From Bacteroidales bacterium (GTDB lineage Bacteria > Bacteroidota > Bacteroidia > Bacteroidales > F082): a DNA stretch of 32,007 nucleotides. This document shows, one piece after another, positions 1-9,318 of this stretch (position 1 is the stretch's first letter; each line of letters begins with the position of its first letter). The notes beneath the pieces were generated by a model, which searched no databases, had not been told where the DNA came from, and worked only from the letters and a program-made list of their open reading frames with translations. The stretch covers positions 6,253-38,259 of the forward strand of contig JALVZH010000088.1 of NCBI GenBank assembly GCA_027022105.1, read 5' to 3'. The position numbers and the translations under genes were made by a program.

Positions 1-2
1 TC

Positions 3-1298
3 AATGATTATCCCGATTTTATGAAGGCATGGGGAATGATAAAACTCGCTACCGCCCGTGCCAATACCGAAGCCGGAAAAATGAAAAAGGAGACGCTCAG
101 ATTAATTGAGCCGGCATGCAAAGAGTTGATAGACGGGAAGTTGACCGATCAGTTTAAAATAGATATGTATCAGGGGGGAGCAGGCACCTCCACAAATATG
201 AATGCCAATGAAGTAATAGCAAACAGGGCTCTTGAACTGGCGGGATATAAAAAGGGTGATTATAAAAAGATTTCGCCCAACGACGACATAAATATGTCGC
301 AATCGACCAACGACACCTATCCTACGGCACTTAAGCTTACCATGCTTATGCAAAATGACGACTTGAAGCAAGAGCTAAAAGCATTGGCAAAATCATTTAG
401 AAATCTGGGGAATAAATACATTGATGTTCTTAAGATGGGACGTACCGAACTTCAGGATGCCGTTCCGATGACCGTGGGACAGGAATTCCACTCCTATGCT
501 TCAATGCTGGAATGGGAGCTTGACAACCTGGAACAGGCCGAAAAGGCGCTTATGTTATTAAATATGGGAGGAACCGCCATTGGAACCGGAATAAATACAC
601 CTGAAAATTATGATAAATATGTAATTAAACATCTTCGTGAAATTTCGGGATACGACCTGAAAAATGCCGATGATTTAATTGCAGCCACTTCGAGTTTGCA
701 CGGATTTGTAGTTTATTCTTCGGCTTTAAAAACACTGGCTACCACATTATCAAAAATATCAAACGATTTGATAATCCTCTCTTCGGGCCCACGTAACGGA
801 ATTTTTGAGATAAACCTCCCTCCCCGCCAGCCCGGTTCGTCTATTATGCCCGGAAAAGTAAATCCGGTAATTCCCGAGCTTACTGCGCTGGTAAGTTACA
901 GGGTTATCGGCAATGATGTTACGGTTAACATAGCCGCTTCTGACGGCGACCTCCAGCTAAATGCTTATGAACCTGTAGTGGGAATTGCCATTTTTGAATC
1001 ACAAAAACTGCTTACCAACACATTAAAAACTTTACGCGAAGATTGTGTGGACGGCATTACCATTAACGAAGATGTGGACAAAAAAAATATGGAAACCACA
1101 ATTGGAATTGTAACAGCCTTAAATCCCATACTCGGCCACCATGTTGGCGACGAACTGGCAAAAGAGGCAAAGGAAACGGGAAAAGGAATACTTGAACTGG
1201 TGCGCGAGAAAAAACTACTCACCGAAGACCAGATAAAAAAACTTCTTGACCCTGTAAATATGGTAGGGCTTGACAAAAAGAAATATGAAGGTAAATAA
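3..1298 (+). CDS. aspA: Aspartate ammonia-lyase (aspartase; fumarase/aspartase superfamily), 5' end truncated by the window
   Basis: Frame is open from base 3 (NDYPDF-MKAWGMIKLA...), so the true start lies outside the window. Motifs GAGTSTNMNANEVIANRALE and SSGPRNGIFEINLPPRQPGSSIMPGKVNPVIPE are characteristic of the superfamily. Confidence 0.93.
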   Translation, partial: NDYPDFMKAWGMIKLATARANTEAGKMKKETLRLIEPACKELIDGKLTDQFKIDMYQGGAGTSTNMNANEVIANRALELAGYKKGDYKKISPNDDINMSQSTNDTYPTALKLTMLMQNDDLKQELKALAKSFRNLGNKYIDVLKMGRTELQDAVPMTVGQEFHSYASMLEWELDNLEQAEKALMLLNMGGTAIGTGINTPENYDKYVIKHLREISGYDLKNADDLIAATSSLHGFVVYSSALKTLATTLSKISNDLIILSSGPRNGIFEINLPPRQPGSSIMPGKVNPVIPELTALVSYRVIGNDVTVNIAASDGDLQLNAYEPVVGIAIFESQKLLTNTLKTLREDCVDGITINEDVDKKNMETTIGIVTALNPILGHHVGDELAKEAKETGKGILELVREKKLLTEDQIKKLLDPVNMVGLDKKKYEGK

Positions 1299-1321
1299 AA
1301 TTAAAAAAATAATGTCTAACC

Positions 1322-1339
1322 GGTCTTAACTAAAAGACC
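1322..1339 (+). other. Small perfect hairpin GGTCTT-AACTAA-AAGACC in the aspA-ansB intergenic region
   Basis: Perfect 6-bp inverted repeat with a 6-nt loop, read directly. No clear U-tract follows. Confidence 0.4.
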
Positions 1340-1357
1340 CTTTAAAAACAGAAAATT

Positions 1358-2434
1358 ATGAACACGGTAAAAACAAGAATGAATTTAATTGTAACGGCAT
1401 TCATGTTGTTTGTATTCCTGCCATACACCATGGGGCAGGAAAAACTTCCCAAAATTGTTATTCTGGCCACAGGTGGTACCATTGCCGGTGCCGGCGAGAG
1501 TGCCACGGGCTCGGCCTATACTTCAGGACAGGTAAGTATTGATGCCATGATAGATGCAGTACCCAATATTCGGAAACTTGCCAACCTGAGCGGCGAACAA
1601 CTTTCAAATGTCGGATCGCAGGACATGAGTATCAAAATATGGTTAAAACTGGCCAAAAGAATTAACGAACTTCTTGCCGGTGATGTTGACGGAATAGTGG
1701 TTACACATGGTACCGACACCCAGGAAGAAACGGCTTTTTTCCTGAACCTTGTGGTTAAAAGCGACAAACCTGTGGTTTTGACAGGTTCCATGCGTCCTTC
1801 CACAGCATTAAGTGCCGACGGCCCGCTCAACATGTATAATGCAGTTGCAGTAGCCGCCAATCCGGAAGCAAAAGGAAGAGGAGTGATGATTGTTATGAAC
1901 GATGAAATCCACTCGGCGCACTCGGCAAAAAAGATGATTACAACACCCGTTCAAACCTTCCAGTCACCGCAGCACGGCCTTCTGGGAACTGTTATTTTCG
2001 GGCAGGTTACCTTTTTCCATTATCCTTATGGTATCCACACCACAAAAAGTGAATTTTCGGTTGACGGCGTTAAAAAACTTCCGAGGGTGGACATAGTGTA
2101 TGGTTGTGCCGACATGTCACCCGACCTTATTCCCATGCTGGTTAAAGCGGGAGCCAAAGGAATTGTTGTAGCCGGTGTAGGCGACGGTAATATGCCCGAA
2201 TCAACACTTAAAGCGGTAAAAAGAGCTACAAAAAAAGGAGTAACCGTTGTCAGGGCTACACGGGTGCCCATCGGAACGGTTCTTTTACACGGAGAAGTTG
2301 ACGATTCAAAGTACGGCTCCGTTTCGTCTATGGATTTGAACCCTCAAAAAGCCCGGATACTTCTCATGCTTGCTTTACAAAAGAATCCGGAAATAAGCAG
2401 GGAAGAGCTGCAAAAAATGTTTATTAACTATTAA
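1358..2434 (+). CDS. ansB: Type II (probably periplasmic) L-asparaginase
   Basis: N-terminal signal-peptide-like segment (MNLIVTAFMLFVFLPYTMGQ), then ILATGGTIAGAGES and VVTHGTDTQEETAFFL, the two conserved asparaginase Thr motifs. Confidence 0.92.
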   Translation: MNTVKTRMNLIVTAFMLFVFLPYTMGQEKLPKIVILATGGTIAGAGESATGSAYTSGQVSIDAMIDAVPNIRKLANLSGEQLSNVGSQDMSIKIWLKLAKRINELLAGDVDGIVVTHGTDTQEETAFFLNLVVKSDKPVVLTGSMRPSTALSADGPLNMYNAVAVAANPEAKGRGVMIVMNDEIHSAHSAKKMITTPVQTFQSPQHGLLGTVIFGQVTFFHYPYGIHTTKSEFSVDGVKKLPRVDIVYGCADMSPDLIPMLVKAGAKGIVVAGVGDGNMPESTLKAVKRATKKGVTVVRATRVPIGTVLLHGEVDDSKYGSVSSMDLNPQKARILLMLALQKNPEISREELQKMFINY

Positions 2435-2445
2435 TCTCCAATCTT

Positions 2446-3645
2446 ATGAAATTAAAAGTTCTTCTTGGGATATTTTTACTGGCAGGTATTACAGGTAACG
2501 TTCATGCACAACTGAGACAGGCAGATACGGCTGCACATTACCGCTCTTTAATTCCCATTGACAAACAAAAACGTTTATCAAATATTGATTTTATTGCCAA
2601 TACCCAGTACGCTTTCAGAAATGATTTCTATAACGGTGATTATACCGGATCAAAGTTTAAAATGGAACAATTCCGCCTCGAATTCAGAGGCTGGATTACC
2701 GATAAGGTTTTTTTCAGATTCAGACACCGTTATACCAGCCCTTTCGAACCGCAAACAATAGATAAAATTGTGAAAGGGGTTGACATGGCTTATGTAGCTC
2801 TTAAACTGGGTAAAAGGGAAAAATGGGAACTCGTGGCCGGTAAGTTTTGTGTTGACTGGGGAGGTATCGAGTTTGATTTGAATCCCATTGACATTTACGA
2901 ATATTCCGACATAATAGAACAGGCCGATAATTTCCTTTCGGGAGTGGGAATTAAACATTTTATCAATAATAATAATTATGTAGGACTACAAATTTATAAT
3001 TCCAGAACCCAAACATACGATGAAATATACGGCAACGACAGCGTTATCGGCGGTGCAGGAATTAAGCCCTCAAAGGCTCCCTTAGGAGCAGTAGTAACCT
3101 GGAGAGGTACTCTATGGGACGGACTTGTAAATACTTTATGGAGTTATTCGATTACAAACGAAGCACAAAGTATCTTCAAAAATTATCTTGCACTCGGACA
3201 GCAACTCAATTTGAAAAATTTTACACTCTCTTATGATTTCAAAATAAGTAAAGAAGATCTTGACAGGACAGGTATTATAAGTCAGGAGATACCAAGAAAT
3301 GAATACGGGTATGTTTTGAGAAATACCCTCTATTACAGTCACTGGTTAAAAGCCGACTGGAATTTTTTACCCAAATGGCATGTTACCTTTACCGGATATA
3401 TTGATTATGCCGATTGGTTGGACGATGAAGATCCGGCAAAAAATACCAACAGAATACGAACAGCTTACGGCTATGTTCCCACTGTTGAGTACTATCCGTG
3501 GAACGACATCAACCTGAAATTCTTTGTTGGCTGGATTGGTCGCATTTACCGCTATTCAGACTATACGAAATTTACAATTAATGTAAAAGATTACGATACC
3601 GGCAGGTTAATGTTTGGCATTATCTCTCCATTGAAATTCTTGTAA
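2446..3645 (+). CDS. Outer membrane porin, phosphate-selective porin O/P-like
   Basis: Signal peptide (MKLKVLLGIFLLAGITGNVHAQ). Beta-barrel-like alternation with FRLEFRGWITDKVFFRFRHRY and WELVAGKFCVDWGGIEFDLNPIDIYEYS. Confidence 0.75.
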   Translation: MKLKVLLGIFLLAGITGNVHAQLRQADTAAHYRSLIPIDKQKRLSNIDFIANTQYAFRNDFYNGDYTGSKFKMEQFRLEFRGWITDKVFFRFRHRYTSPFEPQTIDKIVKGVDMAYVALKLGKREKWELVAGKFCVDWGGIEFDLNPIDIYEYSDIIEQADNFLSGVGIKHFINNNNYVGLQIYNSRTQTYDEIYGNDSVIGGAGIKPSKAPLGAVVTWRGTLWDGLVNTLWSYSITNEAQSIFKNYLALGQQLNLKNFTLSYDFKISKEDLDRTGIISQEIPRNEYGYVLRNTLYYSHWLKADWNFLPKWHVTFTGYIDYADWLDDEDPAKNTNRIRTAYGYVPTVEYYPWNDINLKFFVGWIGRIYRYSDYTKFTINVKDYDTGRLMFGIISPLKFL

Positions 3646-3659
3646 TTAATTAAATAAAA

Positions 3660-4859
3660 ATGGTATTCGATTCAAGACAAAGTATTATTGCAGCAATACT
3701 GGTTCTGTTTCTTGGAAAGTATTTAAAACGCAAAATCGGCTTTTTCAGAACGTACAACATTCCCGAACCTGTAGTCGGCGGATTCGTTGCATCGCTGTTT
3801 TTCGGTCTGATATATTGGATTTTTAACATTGAGATTGAATTCTCAACACATTACAGAGATATTTTATTACTTGTATTTTTTACCTCTATCGGGCTTTCTA
3901 CCGACATAAAGAACATTATAAAAGGAGGTAAAGTTCTGTTGATCATTACAGTGCTTGCCATCCTGTTTATATTTGTTCAAAACATTATAGGGGTTACCCT
4001 TTCACGGTTATTTAATTTAAAAGAGATAACAGGTATTATAGCGGGTTCGGTGCCTTTACAGGGAGGTCACGGAAATGTGGTTTCTTTTGGCACCATTATT
4101 AATGAAAAGTTTAAACTTTACAATGCCATGGAAATCGGGATGTTGATGGCAACATTCGGATTGATAGCAGGAGGAATTCTGGGAGGTCCCGTAGCAAAAT
4201 ACCTGATAAAGCGCCATAAATTAAAGCCGGAAGATGAAGAGGACAAACAGATAACCATAGGTTCGAAGTACGGTGAAAATCCGGTTATAGATTACGACTC
4301 CATTTTGAAAGTTCTGTTAATGCTTTCCATATCCATTGGCATAGGAATATATTTGCATGAGTTACTGAATTATGTTCATTTCACATTACCCCTTTTTGCC
4401 ACATGCATGCTTGGCGGACTCATTGTAATAAATTCCGTTCCATATATTGTCCCCAAACTCAAATGTCCTGCTCAGTCGCCCACTTTAGCCATAACATCCG
4501 ATATAAGTCTTGGACTGTTTCTTGCCATGGCCATGATGTCGCTTAAATTTTGGTCAATAGGAGATGAAGCACTGTTTATCATAACAAACACGGTGATACA
4601 AACGGCTGTTATAATTTTATATACGGTTTTTATCATTTTCCGTTTGGCAGGGAAAAATTATACCGCAGCGGTATTATCAGCCGGTTATATCGGCTCGGCG
4701 TTGGGAGCAACTCCTACTGCAATGGCAAACATGGCCGCCGTTACCAAAGAGTATGGCCCTTCAAAGATTGCTTTTATGGTAATTCCGATTTTGGGGGCAT
4801 TTATTATTCAGGTAAGTAATGCCGTAATTGTAAATCTGTTTATAAAATTAATGAATTAG
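3660..4859 (+). CDS. gltS: Sodium/glutamate-type symporter (GltS family)
   Basis: GltS-like motifs: YNIPEPVVGGFVASL, LLLVFFTSIGLSTDIK, AGSVPLQGGHGN, ATFGLIAGGILGGPVAKYLIKRH. Hydrophobic throughout. Confidence 0.88.
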   Translation: MVFDSRQSIIAAILVLFLGKYLKRKIGFFRTYNIPEPVVGGFVASLFFGLIYWIFNIEIEFSTHYRDILLLVFFTSIGLSTDIKNIIKGGKVLLIITVLAILFIFVQNIIGVTLSRLFNLKEITGIIAGSVPLQGGHGNVVSFGTIINEKFKLYNAMEIGMLMATFGLIAGGILGGPVAKYLIKRHKLKPEDEEDKQITIGSKYGENPVIDYDSILKVLLMLSISIGIGIYLHELLNYVHFTLPLFATCMLGGLIVINSVPYIVPKLKCPAQSPTLAITSDISLGLFLAMAMMSLKFWSIGDEALFIITNTVIQTAVIILYTVFIIFRLAGKNYTAAVLSAGYIGSALGATPTAMANMAAVTKEYGPSKIAFMVIPILGAFIIQVSNAVIVNLFIKLMN

Positions 4860-4866
4860 GTTTTTT

Positions 4867-5247
4867 TCATCTATATTTCGACATCACCTTATCTATCATC
4901 TTTTCCAGATCGGCCGGGCGGTAAGGTTTGGTCATATATTCGTCCATTCCTGCCGCAATACAGTTATCGCGATCGTGTTCCATTGCGAAAGCTGTAATGG
5001 CAATAATGGGAATCCTGTTTTTTACTCCCATCTGCTCTTCATACTCCCGTATTTTGGAAGCCGCTTCCAATCCGTTCATTACAGGCATTTGAATATCCAT
5101 TAATATAAGGTCATAGTCGTTGTTCAGAAACTTCTCAACACCCACTTTTCCATTGTGAGCAAAGTCCACCTGGTGCCCAAGACGACGGAGCACAGCATCT
5201 GCAAACTTGGCATTCAATGTATTATCTTCTACAACTAAAACCTTCAC
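4867..5247 (-). CDS. Stand-alone CheY-like response regulator with intact phosphorylation residues
   Basis: VLVVEDN, DLILMDIQMPVMNG, IIAITAFA and MTKPYRP. No output domain in 126 aa. Confidence 0.92.
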   Translation of the reverse strand: MKVLVVEDNTLNAKFADAVLRRLGHQVDFAHNGKVGVEKFLNNDYDLILMDIQMPVMNGLEAASKIREYEEQMGVKNRIPIIAITAFAMEHDRDNCIAAGMDEYMTKPYRPADLEKMIDKVMSKYR

Positions 5248-5290
5248 AATTTATTATAATTTACTGTTATACTCTAAAACTACTACAAAG

Positions 5291-6829
5291 TTACGAAATT
5301 TGTTCATTCACAAATACATTATTTATAATTTTAAACAAATTCTGCTTTACTACCGGTTTAGCAACATAGCCGTCAAAGCCATGATTCATCATCTCTTCTT
5401 CTTCGCCCAATTGAGGAAAAGAGGAAAGCGCAATAAATTTTGTATTGGCAACCGTTTTCATTTTACTCTTAAAAACATCCAGTAGTTTTTGCTTTTCTGT
5501 TTTCAAACCATTCATACCGGTTTCTATAATTATTAAATCGAAGTTTTTATTATGACTATTAAAAATCTCAACACGTTGCACGGCATCGTCACTATCCGAT
5601 GCAAGATATACCTCTCCGTAATCTTCCAACATCTTTTTCAACAACATTCCGTCAAGTTTCTCAGGATCCACAATCAGGATATTCATATTTCTTTTCTTTA
5701 ATCCGATGGATGTTTCCGTTTTCGTTTCTGCAGTTTCCGATTGTTGTTTTTGTTCTTCTTTCGCAGTTACCACAGCAGATTTTTTAAACGGAATGGTAAT
5801 GGTAACCGTTGTTCCCACCGTTTTTTCCGATTCAATCTCAATAGCACCGTTCATTTTTTCAATGAGCCGCTTAACTAATGGAAGACCCAGTCCGATACCC
5901 TGATAATTTTTCTTGGAATACCCCAGACTGTATTGCCGGTAAGGTTCAAACAGGTCGGGAAGATAAGCCTTGTCAATTCCGATTCCCGTATCTTTTATCC
6001 TTATTTCAACAGATTCCAGTTCACGATGATATGCCGTTGATATTTTAACGTAACCTTTCTCCGTAAATTTCACCGCATTGTCTATGGTATTTATCAGCAC
6101 ATGTTTTAAGACTTCGGTATCGGCAAGAAAAACGGGGATTCCTTCATCCTGAACAACAAGTTTTACATTTTTCTCATCCAGTTTGGCTTTGTATTCAGCA
6201 GTCACTTCGTCCAGCAATTGATGAATATCGCAGATACTTTCTTTTATATCCAGTGTATTTGCTTCAATTCTGTTAATATCGATGATATTATTCAGAAGAT
6301 ACATCAGCGATTCGCCACTGGTTTTAATGTCGCGGGTATATTCAAAAAGTTCATCCTCTTCGGTGAGTGCAAATTCATTCTCAAGCAAAATGGAGAAACC
6401 GATAATACCGTTAAGGTTGGTACGGATACTACTGCCCAGGTTGGAAAGCAACATACTGTTGTGTAACGAATCCTGTTTTGTTTTTTTCAGGGAGTCCTGC
6501 AGCGCTTTGTAGTTTAACGACATGTCTTCAATCTGAATTTTTAGTTCTTTAACCTTTTCTTTAAGCATTGTTTCTTCATGCTCCCGGAAATGTTCTGCCT
6601 GATCTTCAATATCATCTATTTTCTTTTTTAGTTCTTCTGTTTCCAGTTTATATCTTGATTTTCTTTTTTTTACAAGGTAAATCAGAACCAAAGAAATAGA
6701 AATAAACAATATACTGCTGAGAAACAGTTCCCAATCGGACAATCCTTGCGACAACGCTCCTTGTGCCCGTGAAAACAGAGGCTTCATTATCAGAGCAAAA
6801 TACAATATGACCGACAACACCCTTCTCAT
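5291..6829 (-). CDS. Membrane-anchored hybrid histidine-kinase-like protein (DHp, HATPase, receiver) with substituted phospho-acceptor His and Asp; candidate pseudo-hybrid kinase
   Basis: One TM after a signal-like N-terminus, then a coiled coil. HisKA region reads [20 protein letters not shown] (canonical [20 protein letters not shown]). ATPase boxes [20 protein letters not shown] and GIGLGL are kept. Receiver reads [12 protein letters not shown]. Start overlaps the upstream methyltransferase stop (ATGA). Confidence 0.88.
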   Translation of the reverse strand: [512 protein letters not shown]

Positions 6830-7659
6830 AATGTTTTTTTTATGCTTTCCGGCTTCGATGCCACGTAAAGATACTCTTTGGGATTCAAAGCATACTTTTT
6901 CAGATCACCGGCATGTTTTAAACCATCCTTCTGGTCGATTATTTCCACATCAAAACCGCACGAACGTAACCTGTCGGGATAATCCATTCCGTAAATCCTT
7001 ACATGATCAAACTGTCCGAAATGCTTTTCCCTTTCCTCAGGAGTCCGGTATCTATCATCTTCATAGGTTTTTTCCAACTTCAGCGAATAAGGTACCTGCA
7101 AAACCGCTTTCCCCCCCGGTTTCAGCACGCGGAAAATCTCACGCATGGCAGAAATATCATCGGGAATATGTTCCAATACATGATTACACATTACCCAGTC
7201 AAGGCTGTTTTCTTTAAAGGGTAACTCCATCAGGTCGATTACCTCTATGGAACTGTCGTAATAAAACCCTTCCTGATATTTTGTTCCGGGGTGATAATCA
7301 ATATTCTTTGCCTTTTTAAAAACATGATAGAGCGATGGTTCGGGTGCAATATGCAGAAAGGAAGCGGGTTTTTTAAAAAAGTCGGTTTCATATTTAAGAT
7401 AGAGAAAAACCAGACGGTCGCGGTCGGTACTCTGACAATAGGGACAAATATCCTGTTCCCTTCTGCCTGCACCTACAATTTCCATCTCTTTAATAACTTT
7501 CAGGTCGAAGCCACCCGGTAACATGGTTCTGAAAGAGTGGTTGCATACAGGGCACCGGTACCTGTTTCCATAATAAAATGCTCCCCTGACTGCAAAGAGA
7601 GAATGCTTGATAAATACCCCTAGTTTTACCGGAATATACTTTTTAATCTTCTCTTTCAA
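6826..7659 (-). CDS. SAM-dependent class I methyltransferase with N-terminal zinc-ribbon-like Cys motif
   Basis: RCPVCNHSF...ICPYCQSTDRDR (two CxxC). Methyltransferase core DWVMCNHVLEHIPDDISAMREIFRVLKPGGKAVLQVPYS. Confidence 0.85.
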   Translation of the reverse strand: MKEKIKKYIPVKLGVFIKHSLFAVRGAFYYGNRYRCPVCNHSFRTMLPGGFDLKVIKEMEIVGAGRREQDICPYCQSTDRDRLVFLYLKYETDFFKKPASFLHIAPEPSLYHVFKKAKNIDYHPGTKYQEGFYYDSSIEVIDLMELPFKENSLDWVMCNHVLEHIPDDISAMREIFRVLKPGGKAVLQVPYSLKLEKTYEDDRYRTPEEREKHFGQFDHVRIYGMDYPDRLRSCGFDVEIIDQKDGLKHAGDLKKYALNPKEYLYVASKPESIKKTL

Positions 7660-7662
7660 AAC

Positions 7663-9318
7663 CTATCTTTTTTGAATTTTAATGGTCTGTTTTACGTTAT
7701 CTTTTCCGATAAGTTTCAAAAGATAATTACCGGGAGGTAACAACTTTAAATCAAACCTGTATTCATTTAACGTCTTTGTACCGGCAAATACCTCTTTCCG
7801 TATGAGCAAATTTCCCGATAAGTCATACAAAAACAGATTCAACTTTTCCTTGCCGTTGACTTTAACGTTCAGAACAAAATAATCTTGACAGGGATTAGGA
7901 AATACACGAACACCCCTTACAGGCGATTCACCGGCAAAAACACCGGCATGAGGGTCATGGCACTCAAAGGCTCCCGCATCAAAATAATCGTGGAACGGAC
8001 GGGAACGGTTCAAAAGGTCAAAGTTTATTCCCTCACTGCTCAGATCGGTTCCGTAGTTTACCGCTTTTGACGAAGGTTGCAGGTCGTAATTATCATTTTC
8101 GGGATCAATAAATTTAACATCCCCCGAAACATATTTTACAAAGTTATTCTCAGTTTCGACGGCAGAGCTGTTTACATTGTTGTTTATAAACGCATCGTTT
8201 CCTATTACAGGAAACTGTCCCGGCCCTGTTATCAGATTGTTTTTCACAAAGGTTTTTTCCAAATCGCCGTTGGCAATGGTAATTCCGAAAGATTTGGGAT
8301 CAATAACGGTATTGTTGTAAATTCCCAGTAACGCATTTTCAGTGGTTACCGTATTGCCAATATAGATTCCGTGTTTGTAATCATTGGGATTTCCCGGGTT
8401 ATAGCTTTTCCCTGCCCTGACAATCAGATTATTAAAAACCTCATGGTTGCCAAGCCCGAAAATATCTATCCCGTCGCCTTTGCCATCAAATATTTGGTTG
8501 TTGTAAGTTTTGCACACACTTCCACCGCCAAGCAATATACCCGACATTTGCCCATACTCTTCGGCCTGAGAGTCGAACCGGATAATATTGTCGTGTATCC
8601 GGCAATTAGATTCTGCAGAACTCACCTGAATACCGTCCCAGCCCGTATTTTCTATAATATTGTTAAAAATCCGCGTACCTATCATAACATGAGGCAGCAC
8701 AGTTGTATCGCAGTCACTTAAATACTGACCCGTATATTTGGAACTGCCGATATAGAGCCCTTCATCCTCAATATCATGCACATAGTTGTGATGGAACCAG
8801 AAATTGTACATGGTAAACTTATCGCGGGTCGATGAAAAATCGGTACACGTGGGATCAGTTTTTGCATACACACCGGCTATTGCCGTATGTGCCGTTTCGG
8901 TATAGGCAATTTCGACATTTGTACTCAGTTCGCCTACGGAAATTCCCGCACCTTTACCAACACGTTGCACCTGAATACCGTATTCCGTGCCGGCATCGCC
9001 GTTTCCCAGGAGTCTGATGTAACTGCAGTGTGCTATCTTAATCCCGTAAAAGTTATCAGTATTGATAACAACAGCACCTCCTTTATTCACTATGGTAACG
9101 GGATTTCCTTCTGTGCCATTGATATTAAGCAGATACAGGTATTCCTTGTTTCCCGGTTTCAGGCAAATGGTTTCGCCCGGTTGAACACCCAATTCGTTAC
9201 CGTCAATCTGCGTAGTGGAAGCATCAAATTCATAGGTACACGTTTGTGCCGGCAGCGAATGAGTTATCCCCGAAAACAAAATAACAAACCCCAACAGAAC
9301 ATGTTTCATTTGTGTCAT
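7663..9318 (-). CDS. Secreted right-handed parallel beta-helix protein with C-terminal type A T9SS sorting domain
   Basis: Signal peptide (MKHVLLGFVILFSGITHSLPAQ). Repeated NNxI/HDNII/FNNLIV beta-helix turns. C-terminus VRVFPNPCQDYFVLNV...LFLYDLSGNLLIRKE...LPPGNYLLKLIGKDNVKQTIKIQK matches the Por secretion tail pattern. Confidence 0.85.
   Translation of the reverse strand: MTQMKHVLLGFVILFSGITHSLPAQTCTYEFDASTTQIDGNELGVQPGETICLKPGNKEYLYLLNINGTEGNPVTIVNKGGAVVINTDNFYGIKIAHCSYIRLLGNGDAGTEYGIQVQRVGKGAGISVGELSTNVEIAYTETAHTAIAGVYAKTDPTCTDFSSTRDKFTMYNFWFHHNYVHDIEDEGLYIGSSKYTGQYLSDCDTTVLPHVMIGTRIFNNIIENTGWDGIQVSSAESNCRIHDNIIRFDSQAEEYGQMSGILLGGGSVCKTYNNQIFDGKGDGIDIFGLGNHEVFNNLIVRAGKSYNPGNPNDYKHGIYIGNTVTTENALLGIYNNTVIDPKSFGITIANGDLEKTFVKNNLITGPGQFPVIGNDAFINNNVNSSAVETENNFVKYVSGDVKFIDPENDNYDLQPSSKAVNYGTDLSSEGINFDLLNRSRPFHDYFDAGAFECHDPHAGVFAGESPVRGVRVFPNPCQDYFVLNVKVNGKEKLNLFLYDLSGNLLIRKEVFAGTKTLNEYRFDLKLLPPGNYLLKLIGKDNVKQTIKIQKR

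Noticed and set aside
4860-4866. Terminator between convergent gltS and response regulator genes
   Set aside because: Only 7 bp separate the two stop codons and I could not identify a convincing stem-loop there.
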